Source of the DNA: Agilicoccus flavus
Lineage (GTDB): Bacteria > Actinomycetota > Actinomycetes > Actinomycetales > Dermatophilaceae
Reading direction: 5' to 3'
Assembly: GCF_014857905.1 (NCBI RefSeq)
Contig: NZ_JACYXE010000007.1
Location: forward strand, 62,001-126,000
DNA length: 64,000 nucleotides
Shown here one piece after another: positions 36,101 to 42,850 of this stretch; the first letter of the stretch is position 1, and each line of letters begins with the position of its first letter. The notes beneath the pieces are model-generated. The model was not told the DNA's origin and did no database searches. It worked only from the letters and a program-made list of their open reading frames with translations. The translations under genes were made by a program, and so were the position numbers.

Positions 36101-36267
36101 ACGTTCACGGCCGCATCCAGAACAGCAAGGAACACGGTTGGGCGGACAACCCCATTAAGGAGCGTGCTCTGGCGAGAGAGTTGCGAAAAGTGCTGCCCAG
36201 CGACTTCGACGCCGAATGCCTGAAGGAGCTCATCGGCCGGCTCAAGGAGCACGATGAGTACCGCTAG
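33169..36267 (+). CDS. hsdR: Type I restriction-modification system, restriction subunit HsdR
   Basis: This protein is 1032 aa from ATG 33169 (ATGA overlap with hsdS). The N-terminal PD-(D/E)xK nuclease carries D135 in KRPDIVLYVNG and E149-x-K151 in GVIELKRS. The SF2 translocase follows: Walker A HTQGSGKSLTM (K279), Walker B VFVDEAHRTQ (DEAH 390-393), GVTGTPLLKADK (motif III region), LLIVVDKLLTGFDAPS and QAICRVNRLDGDDKTYGYVI (motif VI). It translocates DNA past an unmodified site and cleaves it. All catalytic elements look intact, so the restriction system should be active. Confidence 0.95.
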   Translation: MSNVGQRERATQNRVVGLFRDRLKYEYGGNLEDQDNTNVDEAILRQNLLARGIDEELIGRAIQQLLTTASLGAGQSLYDANRKVYDLLRYGVKVKRDVGENFETVWLIDWNNPDANHFVVAEEVTVKGEHNKRPDIVLYVNGIALGVIELKRSYVSASEGIRQNIGNQKQHFVRPFFTTVQLLFAGNDVEGLRYAVIDTAEKYWLEWKEPGEEPSPLDRSLMQMCSKERFLELIHDFIVFDSGVKKTARHNQFFGVKAAQERIRSREGGIIWHTQGSGKSLTMVWLAKWIQENQTDARVLIITDRTELDEQIEKVFGGVNEKITRTGSGAEMITLLNQSHPWLMCSLVHKFRGSDDDSSRDADADDFIKQLSATIPADFKAKGNLFVFVDEAHRTQSGKMHRAMKQLLPVAMFIGVTGTPLLKADKMTSIETFGSFIHTYKFDEAVRDGVVLDLRYEARNVDQELKGSAQVDKWFDLKTKGLTDLSKARLKKKWGTMQKVVSAKSRAEMIVQDVLMDFEREPRLISGRGNAMLVGDSVYQACKFYELFAQAGFKGKVAIVSSYVPNATAISKEDAGEGDNEELRKYDIYRQMLADYFNEPADKAVLRIEEFEKDVKRRFIDEPGQMRLLIVVDKLLTGFDAPSATYLYIDKSMRDHGLFQAICRVNRLDGDDKTYGYVIDYRDLFKSLDKAITDYTSEALDGYAKEDIEGLLEDRIKQEREDLDEALEKIRALCEPVAMPKDTLQYQHYFVSTVPGDADQIKANEPKRVELYKSVSGLVRAYGALANDMGRAGYTDAEAQAIKDEVAHYVAVKNEVEVGAGENIDMKQFEAGMRALLDTYIQADPVEQVATFDKGLVQLIVERGADAINSLPDGIKKNQEAVAETIINNVRKTIVDERAMNPKYYDRMSQLLDAIIEQRRQDASEYAAYLAQLLKHAEMVGKGESDAGVTYPEWASTPARRALVDFAWPQGIDINVEYVHGRIQNSKEHGWADNPIKERALARELRKVLPSDFDAECLKELIGRLKEHDEYR

Positions 36268-36976
36268 TTCCTATCTCACCGTCGCGGGCCTCGGCGTAGA
36301 TGTTGTCTACAAAGACATCAAGAACCTGCACATCTCGGTGTATCCGCCTGTCGGTCGCGTGCGTGTGGCCGCGCCGGAGCGCACCGACGAGGACACTATT
36401 CGGCTCGCAATCGTCCAGCGGCTGTCCTGGATCAAGCGCCAGCGCGAGCAACTCCAGGAGGCGGAGCGGCAATCGATCCGCGAGATGCTCTCCGGGGAGA
36501 CCCACTACGTGTGGGGCCAGCGTTACCAACTCGATGTTTCCCGCACCAGCGGTCACTACAGCGTCGAGCGCAAGGGCAAGACCCTATGGGTCGTGACGCC
36601 GGAGGGCACTGACGTCGACGGTCGTCGGTCGGCGTTGGATCGCTGGTACCGCCGAGAAGTCAAGAACGCTGTGCCGGCACTCCTGGAGAAGTGGCAGCCG
36701 ATCGTCGGCGTCGAGGTTGACAAGGTCGTCGTGCGCCGGATGAAGACCAAGTGGGGGACCTGCATCGCGCGCTCACGCACGATCTGGCTCAACCCGGAAC
36801 TTGCCAAGAAGAACCCCCGCTGCCTCGACTACATCGTCGTTCACGAGCTGACCCATCTGCTTGAGCGAGGGCATGGCGAACGCTTCGTCGCCCTGATGAA
36901 CGAGTTCATGCCCGACTGGCGCACCCGCCGCGATGAACTCAACGAGGCGCCACTGGCACAGGAGACATGGACATGA
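36254..36976 (+). CDS. YgjP-like (DUF45/M48-fold) metallopeptidase linked to type I RM
   Basis: This protein is 240 aa from ATG 36254, whose first 14 bases overlap the end of hsdR. The gluzincin motif HELTHLLERGHGERF places zinc ligands at H197, H201 and probably H207, with catalytic E198. The segment MKTKWGTCIARSRTIWLNPE is the usual YgjP/SprT-like strand before it. No signal peptide is seen, so it is cytoplasmic. Such peptidases often accompany type I RM loci, where a role in control or turnover of the restriction complex has been suspected but is not established. It is the last gene of the RM operon; 136 bases separate it from the OLD-like gene. Confidence 0.88.
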   Translation: MSTASSYLTVAGLGVDVVYKDIKNLHISVYPPVGRVRVAAPERTDEDTIRLAIVQRLSWIKRQREQLQEAERQSIREMLSGETHYVWGQRYQLDVSRTSGHYSVERKGKTLWVVTPEGTDVDGRRSALDRWYRREVKNAVPALLEKWQPIVGVEVDKVVVRRMKTKWGTCIARSRTIWLNPELAKKNPRCLDYIVVHELTHLLERGHGERFVALMNEFMPDWRTRRDELNEAPLAQETWT

Positions 36977-37112
36977 CCGCCTGCATTCTTCATACCGATC
37001 GAGCCTTCGCACTCTCCGGGAGGGCCGAACGTGTCGAGGCAAGCCACGAGACTGCCGCCTCTCTTCACGTTGTCCATAGGCCCGGCGTCCGCGCTGTCTT
37101 CGGGTAGGAGGA

Positions 37113-38876
37113 ATGATGCTGATAACTCATATCCGAGTCACGAATTTTCGCGGTTGGGATGATCTGGACTTAAGGCCGACGGGCCACGCCTTGGTAATCG
37201 GCGAACCGCGTGCCGGTAGGAGTGACCTGATTGCGGCTCTAACGCGCGTTCTTGACCCTCGTTCAACGCGGATGCAGCCGACAACCGACGACATACACCA
37301 AGATATGTCCAGTGGCACGCTCGTGCTCGCGGACTACGCCGAGGTCCAGGTGACCTTGGCCCAGTTGCCCGCAGATGTCGAGCTGGAGGCTGATGGGGCC
37401 CTGGAGCCGCTCCTGCCCGACGGAACCGTGGACGGATCTGGCTCTGCGAGGCCGGCCGCTCCGCTAGGGCTGCGCCTGGCCTATCGGGTCTCCTACGACG
37501 CGACCACCGACAGTCTTGACCATCGAGTGTATTACCCGGTGGCCAGTGACCCCATCCTCGACAAGTACGTGCGAGTCCCAACCGCCGTCCGGGAGTTGCT
37601 CCCGATTGTGTTCCTTGGCGCATCGCGGCCCCTGCAACTACGGGCCGAAGGTGTCCTACGGCGTCTGGTCACCGACCACGACTCAGTCAACGCAACCGCT
37701 GCACTTCAAACACTTGAGGCCGACATCGCAACGGCCGCCTCAACGATGTCTGCCAGCCCAGCGATCCAGGCCGTGCTTGACGCGGTCCTCACCCAGGACG
37801 GCCCAGCCCGTCGGATCGGTGACTCGCCGGTCACCGCAGCGGACGTCCAGTTCCTTCCCGAGGACGGCTCCCTCGCAGGCCTTCTCCGAGCGGTGCAGCC
37901 GGTGCTACGACTGGATCGGGCTGGTCCCTTGCCCTTGGCGAGCCACGGCTCCACCGCCGCTGCCGCCCTATCGGCGGCCGAAGCGCTTCTGCTGTGCTCT
38001 GCCATCCCCGGCGCGATCGTTATCGGCGACGATGTGGGTGAAGGCCTCGATGGCCCCACGACTGAACACCTGACGGGCGCGTTGCGCCAGGCATCGCTTC
38101 AGGTCGTCCTGACCACCCGACGAGCAGACGCCGTACGTGCCTTTGAGACTAAGGAAGTCGTACGTCTCACGCGCCACACAGGAACTCGTCTGGTCCACCA
38201 AGTGTCGCCGCCGGTCGACCGGAAGGAGGCGAGCGTCCATCGCCACATCCAAGGCCAGCTCCTGCCAGCTTTGACGGCGGTGGCAGTAGCGGTGTCCGAG
38301 GGACGTCACGATCTGTCCGCGTTCAGCGCAGCAGACCGACGTCAGGTTGCGACCAGTCTGCCGCTCGCCGCGCACGGCGTGAGGCTCATCTCAGCGGACG
38401 CCGGCTCTGGTGGCGGCACCAGTCAGATCCCTCTCGTTGCCAGGCTGGCCAAGCAGCTTGGCTACCGGGTGGTCGCAATAGTCGACGGAGACCCCGCGAA
38501 GTACGCGACCGCGGCGCTTACCCAGATCGAGGATGCGTGTGACGTACTCGTACGACTGCCGACTTCGGTGGCTGTCGAGCGCGCGATCCTAATCGGCGCG
38601 TCAGTGGCCCAGGTCCGAACGGCGGCCTCAGTCTTTCCAACCTTCGGGCAACCCGACCCTACCCTGGGAGAGAGCGACGACGACGTGGACGGCGCGGTCA
38701 CTCACCTGCTCCACCGGAAGGGGCTCCACGAGCAGTTTTTCACAGCGCTGGTCGATGAGACAGGGGCTCTTCCTCCGGTCATGGAATCCGCTCTGGCCAT
38801 GGTCGCGCTCTGCTCGTCACCGAGCTACACCGGCCCGTCTCGGATCGACCTGGTCGACCCGACGACCACCCCATAG
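37113..38876 (+). CDS. OLD-family ATPase with TOPRIM nuclease domain (GajA-like)
   Basis: This protein is 587 aa from ATG 37113, with AGGAGGA directly upstream (ATG 37116 also possible). The N-terminus ITHIRVTNFRGWDDLDLRPT is typical of OLD/RecF-like ABC ATPases. The Walker A position reads GEPRAGRS (30-37) with Arg36 where lysine is normal. A signature-like AAALSAAEALLL and Walker B AIVIGDDVGEGLD (D306-D307) follow. The C-terminal TOPRIM domain has E396 in VSEGRHDLSAF and D458-G-D460 in VVAIVDGDPAK. Size and order match GajA of Gabija, a nicking endonuclease gated by nucleotides. It is followed after 8 bases by a UvrD-like helicase gene. The 136-bp gap before it (36977-37112) may hold a separate promoter. 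Confidence 0.82.
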   Translation: MMLITHIRVTNFRGWDDLDLRPTGHALVIGEPRAGRSDLIAALTRVLDPRSTRMQPTTDDIHQDMSSGTLVLADYAEVQVTLAQLPADVELEADGALEPLLPDGTVDGSGSARPAAPLGLRLAYRVSYDATTDSLDHRVYYPVASDPILDKYVRVPTAVRELLPIVFLGASRPLQLRAEGVLRRLVTDHDSVNATAALQTLEADIATAASTMSASPAIQAVLDAVLTQDGPARRIGDSPVTAADVQFLPEDGSLAGLLRAVQPVLRLDRAGPLPLASHGSTAAAALSAAEALLLCSAIPGAIVIGDDVGEGLDGPTTEHLTGALRQASLQVVLTTRRADAVRAFETKEVVRLTRHTGTRLVHQVSPPVDRKEASVHRHIQGQLLPALTAVAVAVSEGRHDLSAFSAADRRQVATSLPLAAHGVRLISADAGSGGGTSQIPLVARLAKQLGYRVVAIVDGDPAKYATAALTQIEDACDVLVRLPTSVAVERAILIGASVAQVRTAASVFPTFGQPDPTLGESDDDVDGAVTHLLHRKGLHEQFFTALVDETGALPPVMESALAMVALCSSPSYTGPSRIDLVDPTTTP

Positions 38877-38884
38877 GCGCACCG

Positions 38885-40546
38885 GTGACTTACCAGCCCG
38901 GGAAGGAGCAGCAGGCGATCATTGACGCGGTAGAGCCGGTCGTTGTGGTCATCGGTGGAGCCGGTACGGGAAAGACGACCACCGCTGCCGCGGCTGCGGG
39001 GAAACGCCTCGAGCTCATCAACGGGCAGCGCAACTACTTGGTGGCGACGAGCGGCCTCTGCGAGCGTGGTCCGCTCCCGCCCCGAAAGCGTGTGCTCCTG
39101 GTGTCGTTCTCTAAGACGGCCGTGACTCAGATCCTCGATCGCGCCGCCCCGGTTCTCGGGCCGTACCGGGAGATGCTCGATGTGGTGACCTTCCACGGAA
39201 TGGCGTGGCGAATCCTGAGCCACTTCGGTCGCTTCTACGGGCATCCGCATCCGTTTCGGGTCCAGTCAGCCGCAGAAGCAGCGCTGTCAGTGGACTTCCC
39301 CGGGGCCACGTACGAAGAGCTGGTCCCCGCCGCGACCCAGCTCCTGCAGATTCCTGTAGTTCGTGACTACTACGAGCGTCGATACGTGACGATCATGTGC
39401 GACGAGTTCCAAGACACCAGTAACGACGAGTGGGCCTTCATTCAAGCCCTTGCGCCGTCGGCTCAACGGATACTGCTGGGCGACCCAAACCAATGCATCT
39501 ACGCCGGCATGAAGCACATCGACCCGCAGGCTCGGGTCGATGAAGCGTGCGCCCTGCGCGGCGCCAGACGTATCAACCTGCCGCCAGTCAGTCACCGCGA
39601 CCCCTCAGGTGCCTTGCCCGCTGCCGCCCTCGCGGCGAAGAACCGCACGTTCGGCGACCCGGCGATCGCCAACGCAGTCAGGTCCGGGCGCATCCTGCTG
39701 CACAGCGTTCGGTCCACCGAACTGGCCGCCGCCGTCGCTGGTGTGATCGACTTCGAGCGCGCAGCCAAGAAGACGGTCAGCGCATTCACCCACACCCATG
39801 CAGCCACAGCCGAACTGGCGGCGCATCTGACTGCCGCCGCCATCGACCATGAACAGGTTGGCTTCACCGAGTCATTCGGCGACAGTCTCCAAGCGCAGTT
39901 TGCGTCCCTCAGATGGGCCCTGGACGGCACACCCGGAGCACGCGCTGCGCTCGCGGTGTACTCACGATCGATAAGTCGCGGTCGGGAAAAGAGCATCTCG
40001 GAAGCAATCATCACCAAGTCCATGCCGGAGTTGGAGACTGCCCTGAGGTTGTGGGCAGCCGACTTCAAGGCCGCTGCCCAAGGTGACTTCCCTGACTACG
40101 ACGACCTCTTGCATCGCTTGGCAGACCTCCACCATCACCTCGGCTTCCCCCGCGGCCTCGAGACATGGCTCGCGGCTAACACGCAGCTGCGACGGGCAGT
40201 TCGCGTACTTCAGCGTGGAGGCACCATCGATGAGCTCGAACTAGCGATCAATGAGTTGCGGGCATCGACGCTTGTCGGAGCCAAGGCACCGAGAGCGAAG
40301 GCGGTGCAAATCATGAATCTGCACCAGACCAAGGGCAGGGAGGCCGACGCGACTGTTCTGCTCCTGCAGCCGGACGAGTTCCACGGATACGAGCGAGAAC
40401 CGTATCCAACAGGGTCACGACTTCTATACGTCTGCCTGACCCGTGCTCGCGAACGTGCGCACATCGTGTTGCCCGATGACACCCACCTCCTCCATGGGCT
40501 TTGGGCGCCGTTCGTCGACGCGTGCATGGCGGCCGAGCTCGTGTAG
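38885..40546 (+). CDS. UvrD/PcrA-like superfamily 1 helicase (GajB-like)
   Basis: This protein is 553 aa from GTG 38885, 8 bases after the OLD-like stop. SF1 motifs in order: Q-motif region YQPGKEQQAIIDAV, Walker A VIGGAGTGKTTT (K30), Ia VLLVSFSKTAVTQIL, II IMCDEFQDTSNDEW (DEFQDT 173-178), III RILLGDPNQCIYAG, V LHQTKGREADATVLL (480 on) and VI LLYVCLTRARERAHIVLP (513 on). It lacks the large 1B/2B expansion of full-size UvrD, as does GajB. With the upstream gene it forms the two-gene Gabija architecture; in Gabija, GajB senses DNA ends and activates GajA. Chromosomal-type repair function is less likely given its place on the transposon. Confidence 0.85.
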   Translation: MTYQPGKEQQAIIDAVEPVVVVIGGAGTGKTTTAAAAAGKRLELINGQRNYLVATSGLCERGPLPPRKRVLLVSFSKTAVTQILDRAAPVLGPYREMLDVVTFHGMAWRILSHFGRFYGHPHPFRVQSAAEAALSVDFPGATYEELVPAATQLLQIPVVRDYYERRYVTIMCDEFQDTSNDEWAFIQALAPSAQRILLGDPNQCIYAGMKHIDPQARVDEACALRGARRINLPPVSHRDPSGALPAAALAAKNRTFGDPAIANAVRSGRILLHSVRSTELAAAVAGVIDFERAAKKTVSAFTHTHAATAELAAHLTAAAIDHEQVGFTESFGDSLQAQFASLRWALDGTPGARAALAVYSRSISRGREKSISEAIITKSMPELETALRLWAADFKAAAQGDFPDYDDLLHRLADLHHHLGFPRGLETWLAANTQLRRAVRVLQRGGTIDELELAINELRASTLVGAKAPRAKAVQIMNLHQTKGREADATVLLLQPDEFHGYEREPYPTGSRLLYVCLTRARERAHIVLPDDTHLLHGLWAPFVDACMAAELV

Positions 40547-40770
40547 CCGTCGCAGGTCCGAAGCGGGACGACCAGTCGTCTCGTCTTAACGTGTCGGGTC
40601 CCTCCAGGGCCTGCGCTCCTTCTCCGGACTGAGGTCCAGTTGGGCGGCGCGCTGCCTCGATCGCGGCGACGCCGATGGCGTCCTTGGTGTGCCTGACCGG
40701 GACCAAGTCCTGTGCCGGGCGGTTGCTCGTCCCAAACGTCGCAGCAGGTCAGCGACTTTCGGGAACTACC
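40547..40770. other. Right end of the transposon, non-coding
   Basis: The 224 bases after the helicase hold no convincing gene. GACGA-CCAG-TCGTC forms a short hairpin just after the stop and could end the cargo transcript. The terminal repeat GGGAACTACC closes the element at 40770. An open frame from ATG 40675 runs through the terminus into the ATPase 3' fragment and could give a 190-aa hybrid, which is judged accidental. Confidence 0.6.
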
Positions 40771-40778
40771 CTCGTCAG
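40771..40778. repeat. Target-site duplication, right copy (CTCGTCAG)
   Basis: This is identical to 25863-25870 and adjoins the right terminal repeat. Its last two bases, with T40779, form the serine codon that restores the interrupted ABC ATPase. Confidence 0.92.
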
Positions 40779-41247
40779 TCGCCCCGACCTCCTCCTGCTC
40801 GACGAGCCGACCACCGGCCTCGACCCGCAGGCCCGGCACGTCCTGTGGGACCAGCTCTACCGCCTCAAGCACGCCGGCGTGACGCAGATCCTCACGACCC
40901 ACTACATGGACGAGGCCGAGCAGCTCTGCGACCGCCTCGTCGTCATGAACGACGGCGTCATCGCCGCGGAGGGGTCGCCCGCCGAGCTCGTCGCCCGCTA
41001 CTGCCCCCGGGAGGTCGCCGAGCTGCGCTTCGGTGTCGTCGACCACGCCGAGCACGCGCACCGCGTGGCGCATCTGGCCGACCGGGTCGAGGTGCTCCCC
41101 GACCGACTCCTGCTCTACACCGACCGCGGCGACGAGGCCATCGCCGCCCTCGACGCCCACGGCCTGCGCCCCGCCACGGCGCTCGTCCGCCGCTCGAGCC
41201 TGGAGGACGTCTTCCTCCACCTCACCGGCCGGACGCTGGTCGACTGA
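40771..41247 (+). pseudogene. ABC exporter ATP-binding protein, 3' fragment
   Basis: The frame resumes LVSRPDLLLLDEPTTGLDPQ: Walker B, D-loop, then the H-loop TQILTTHYMDEAEQL and a 90-residue C-terminal domain ending HLTGRTLVD, as in DrrA/NodI-like ATPases of ABC-2 exporters. It is the missing half of the fragment at 25410-25870. Its own start has been separated by 14.9 kb, so only a fortuitous start inside the transposon could express it. The stop overlaps the ATG of the next gene (TGATG at 41245-41249), showing the original operon order ATPase-permease-permease. Confidence 0.93.
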
Positions 41248-42082
41248 TGGCCTTGCCGTCCTCCGCGCCGTCGCCCGCGACAACCCCGTCCCCCTCCGTC
41301 CGAGCGGGCCGACTCGCGCTCGCGGCGCGCACGACCGACTACTGGGCCACCCTCGTCAGGCGCACCTGGCGCGGGTCGGTGACCACGGCGTTCGTCACGC
41401 CCCTGCTGTATGTCGCCGCGATGGGCTACTTCCTCGGCGGGTACGTCGACGCGTCCTCGGCGAGCCTCGGCGGAGCACCGAGCTACCTCGCCTACATCTG
41501 CCCCGGCCTGCTCGCCGGGCAGGCGATGCTGCTGTCGATGGGCGACATGACGTGGCCCGTCTTCGGCCGGATCACGTGGGACAAGACGTACCTCGCGATG
41601 CTCGCGACCCCCCTGCGGGTCGGCGACGTCGCGCTCGCCCAGATCCTCGCCACCGTGACGACGACCGGGCTGGCCTGTGCCGTCTTCATGGTCCCCCTCG
41701 CGTTCGTCGGGGTGTACGCGAGCCCGGGCGGCGCGCTCGCGGCGCTCGCGATCCAGTTCCTGCTCGCCGCGGCGTTCGCCACCCCCGTCCTCGCGCTCAC
41801 GGCCGGGCTGCGCGGCGACGCGGCGTTCTCCGTGCTCTACCGGCTCGTACAGGTGCCGATGTACCTCTTCTCGGGGGCCTTCTTCCCGGTCGAGAACCTG
41901 CCCGAGGTCATCCGGTGGATCGCCGTGGCGACCCCCTGTTCCACGGGGTGGAGCTGACGCGGATGGCGATGCTCGACACGTGGACCTCGGCGGCGTTCGG
42001 GCACGTCGCCTACCTCCTCCTGCTCGCCGGTGTGGGCGCCGTCGTCGCCGTCCGGCGCCTGACCCGGCGGCTCGTCCGATGA
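41247..42082 (+). pseudogene. ABC-2 type exporter permease 1, frameshifted
   Basis: ATG 41247 opens a NodJ/DrrB-like permease: VTTAFVTPLLYVAAMGYFLG, AYICPGLLAGQAML, YRLVQVPMYLFSGAFFPVEN. The frame breaks at a run of five cytosines (41932-41936) and stops at 41957. One additional C would restore VATPLFHGVELTRMAMLDTW and a last membrane helix through to a stop at 42080-42082, which overlaps the next gene's ATG as expected. The deletion is either true decay after the ATPase was lost or a homopolymer sequencing error; the raw sequence cannot decide. Confidence 0.85.
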
Positions 42083-42834
42083 ACGCGTGGCGGCTCGTCG
42101 GCCGCAACCTGCTCGTCTATCGACGCTCGTGGCTCATCTTCCTCACCGGCTTCGCCGAGCCGGTGTTCTACCTGCTCTCGATCGGGATCGGCGTGGGCGC
42201 GATGATCGGCGGCGTCGAGGTCGGCGGCCGCGTCGTCGAGTACGCCGCGTTCGTCGCCCCCGCCATGCTCGCCACGTCCGCGGCGAACGGCGCGATCATG
42301 GACTCGACGTTCAACGTCTTCTTCCGTCTCAAGCACGCCCGGCTCTACGACGCGATCCTCACGACCCCGATGACGACGGCCGACGTGGCCGTGGGCGAGA
42401 CCCTGTGGGCGCTCCTGCGCGGCGGCGTCTACGCCGGCGGGTTCCTGCTCGTCATGGCGGCCCTCGGCTACGTGAACAGCTGGTGGGCGCTGCTCGCCCT
42501 GCCCGCGACGCTGCTCGTCGGCTTCTGCTTCGCGGGTCTCGGGCTGTGGCTGACGACGTACATGGGCTCGTGGAAGGACTTCGAGTACATCAGCCTGGCC
42601 CTCATGCCGATGGTGCTGTTCAGCGGCACGTTCTTCCCCGTCGACGCCTACCCCGCCGCGGTGCGCCTGCTCGTCGAGGCCACCCCGCTGTACCGCTCCG
42701 TCGTCCTGTGCCGCGAACTCACGACCGGCGCCCTCACGACGGGGTCCCTGCTCTCGGTGGCCTACCTCGCCGCCCTCGGCCTCCTCGGCGGGCTCATGGC
42801 CCGCCGCCGCCTCGACCGACTCCTGCTCACGTGA
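42079..42834 (+). CDS. ABC-2 type exporter permease 2
   Basis: This protein is 251 aa from ATG 42079 (ATGA overlap with the restored end of permease 1). It has six predicted membrane helices; SWLIFLTGFAEPVFYLLSIG, STFNVFFRLKHARLYDAILT and SLALMPMVLFSGTFFPVDAY are typical of the ABC-2 (NodJ/DrrB) fold. With permease 1 and the ATPase it would export a drug or a lipid-linked substrate. The gene itself is intact, but its ATPase is split and its partner frameshifted, so the exporter is probably non-functional unless another ATPase substitutes. Confidence 0.88.
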   Translation: MNAWRLVGRNLLVYRRSWLIFLTGFAEPVFYLLSIGIGVGAMIGGVEVGGRVVEYAAFVAPAMLATSAANGAIMDSTFNVFFRLKHARLYDAILTTPMTTADVAVGETLWALLRGGVYAGGFLLVMAALGYVNSWWALLALPATLLVGFCFAGLGLWLTTYMGSWKDFEYISLALMPMVLFSGTFFPVDAYPAAVRLLVEATPLYRSVVLCRELTTGALTTGSLLSVAYLAALGLLGGLMARRRLDRLLLT

Positions 42835-42850
42835 GTGCGGTGATGCGAGG

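Larger units (their letters stand above)
25871..40770. mobile_element. 14.9-kb defence-carrying transposon inserted in an ABC exporter gene
   Basis: The termini are the perfect 10-bp inverted repeats GGTAGTTCCC (25871-25880) and GGGAACTACC (40761-40770), flanked by identical 8-bp duplications CTCGTCAG. The interior is visibly lower in GC than the flanks. From the left it holds a minus-strand transposition module (DDE transposase 26083-27720, tyrosine-recombinase-like 27717-28691, ribbon-helix-helix 28825-29055). Then, on the plus strand, come hsdM, hsdS, hsdR, a metallopeptidase, an OLD-family protein and a UvrD-like helicase. Intact ends, target duplication and exactly reconstitutable target gene point to a recent insertion. 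There are no phage structural, conjugation or replication genes. The family could not be named from the sequence. Confidence 0.92.

Noticed and set aside
29502-40546. BREX, DISARM or Druantia system
   Set aside because: The methyltransferase is followed by a standard HsdS and HsdR with PD-ExK nuclease; no PglZ, BrxC, DrmA or DruE-like proteins are present.
38885-40546. Housekeeping UvrD/PcrA repair helicase
   Set aside because: It is inside the transposon, directly after an OLD-TOPRIM gene, and shorter than UvrD/PcrA; the Gabija-like pairing explains it better.
40311-40706. Minus-strand small protein at the right transposon end
   Set aside because: It overlaps the helicase coding sequence antisense, has no domain similarity that can be defended, and no ribosome site.
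25871-40770. Prophage or integrative conjugative element
   Set aside because: There are no phage structural, packaging, lysis, replication or conjugation genes, and the ends are inverted repeats with a short target duplication, as in a transposon, with no attachment-site core in a tRNA gene.
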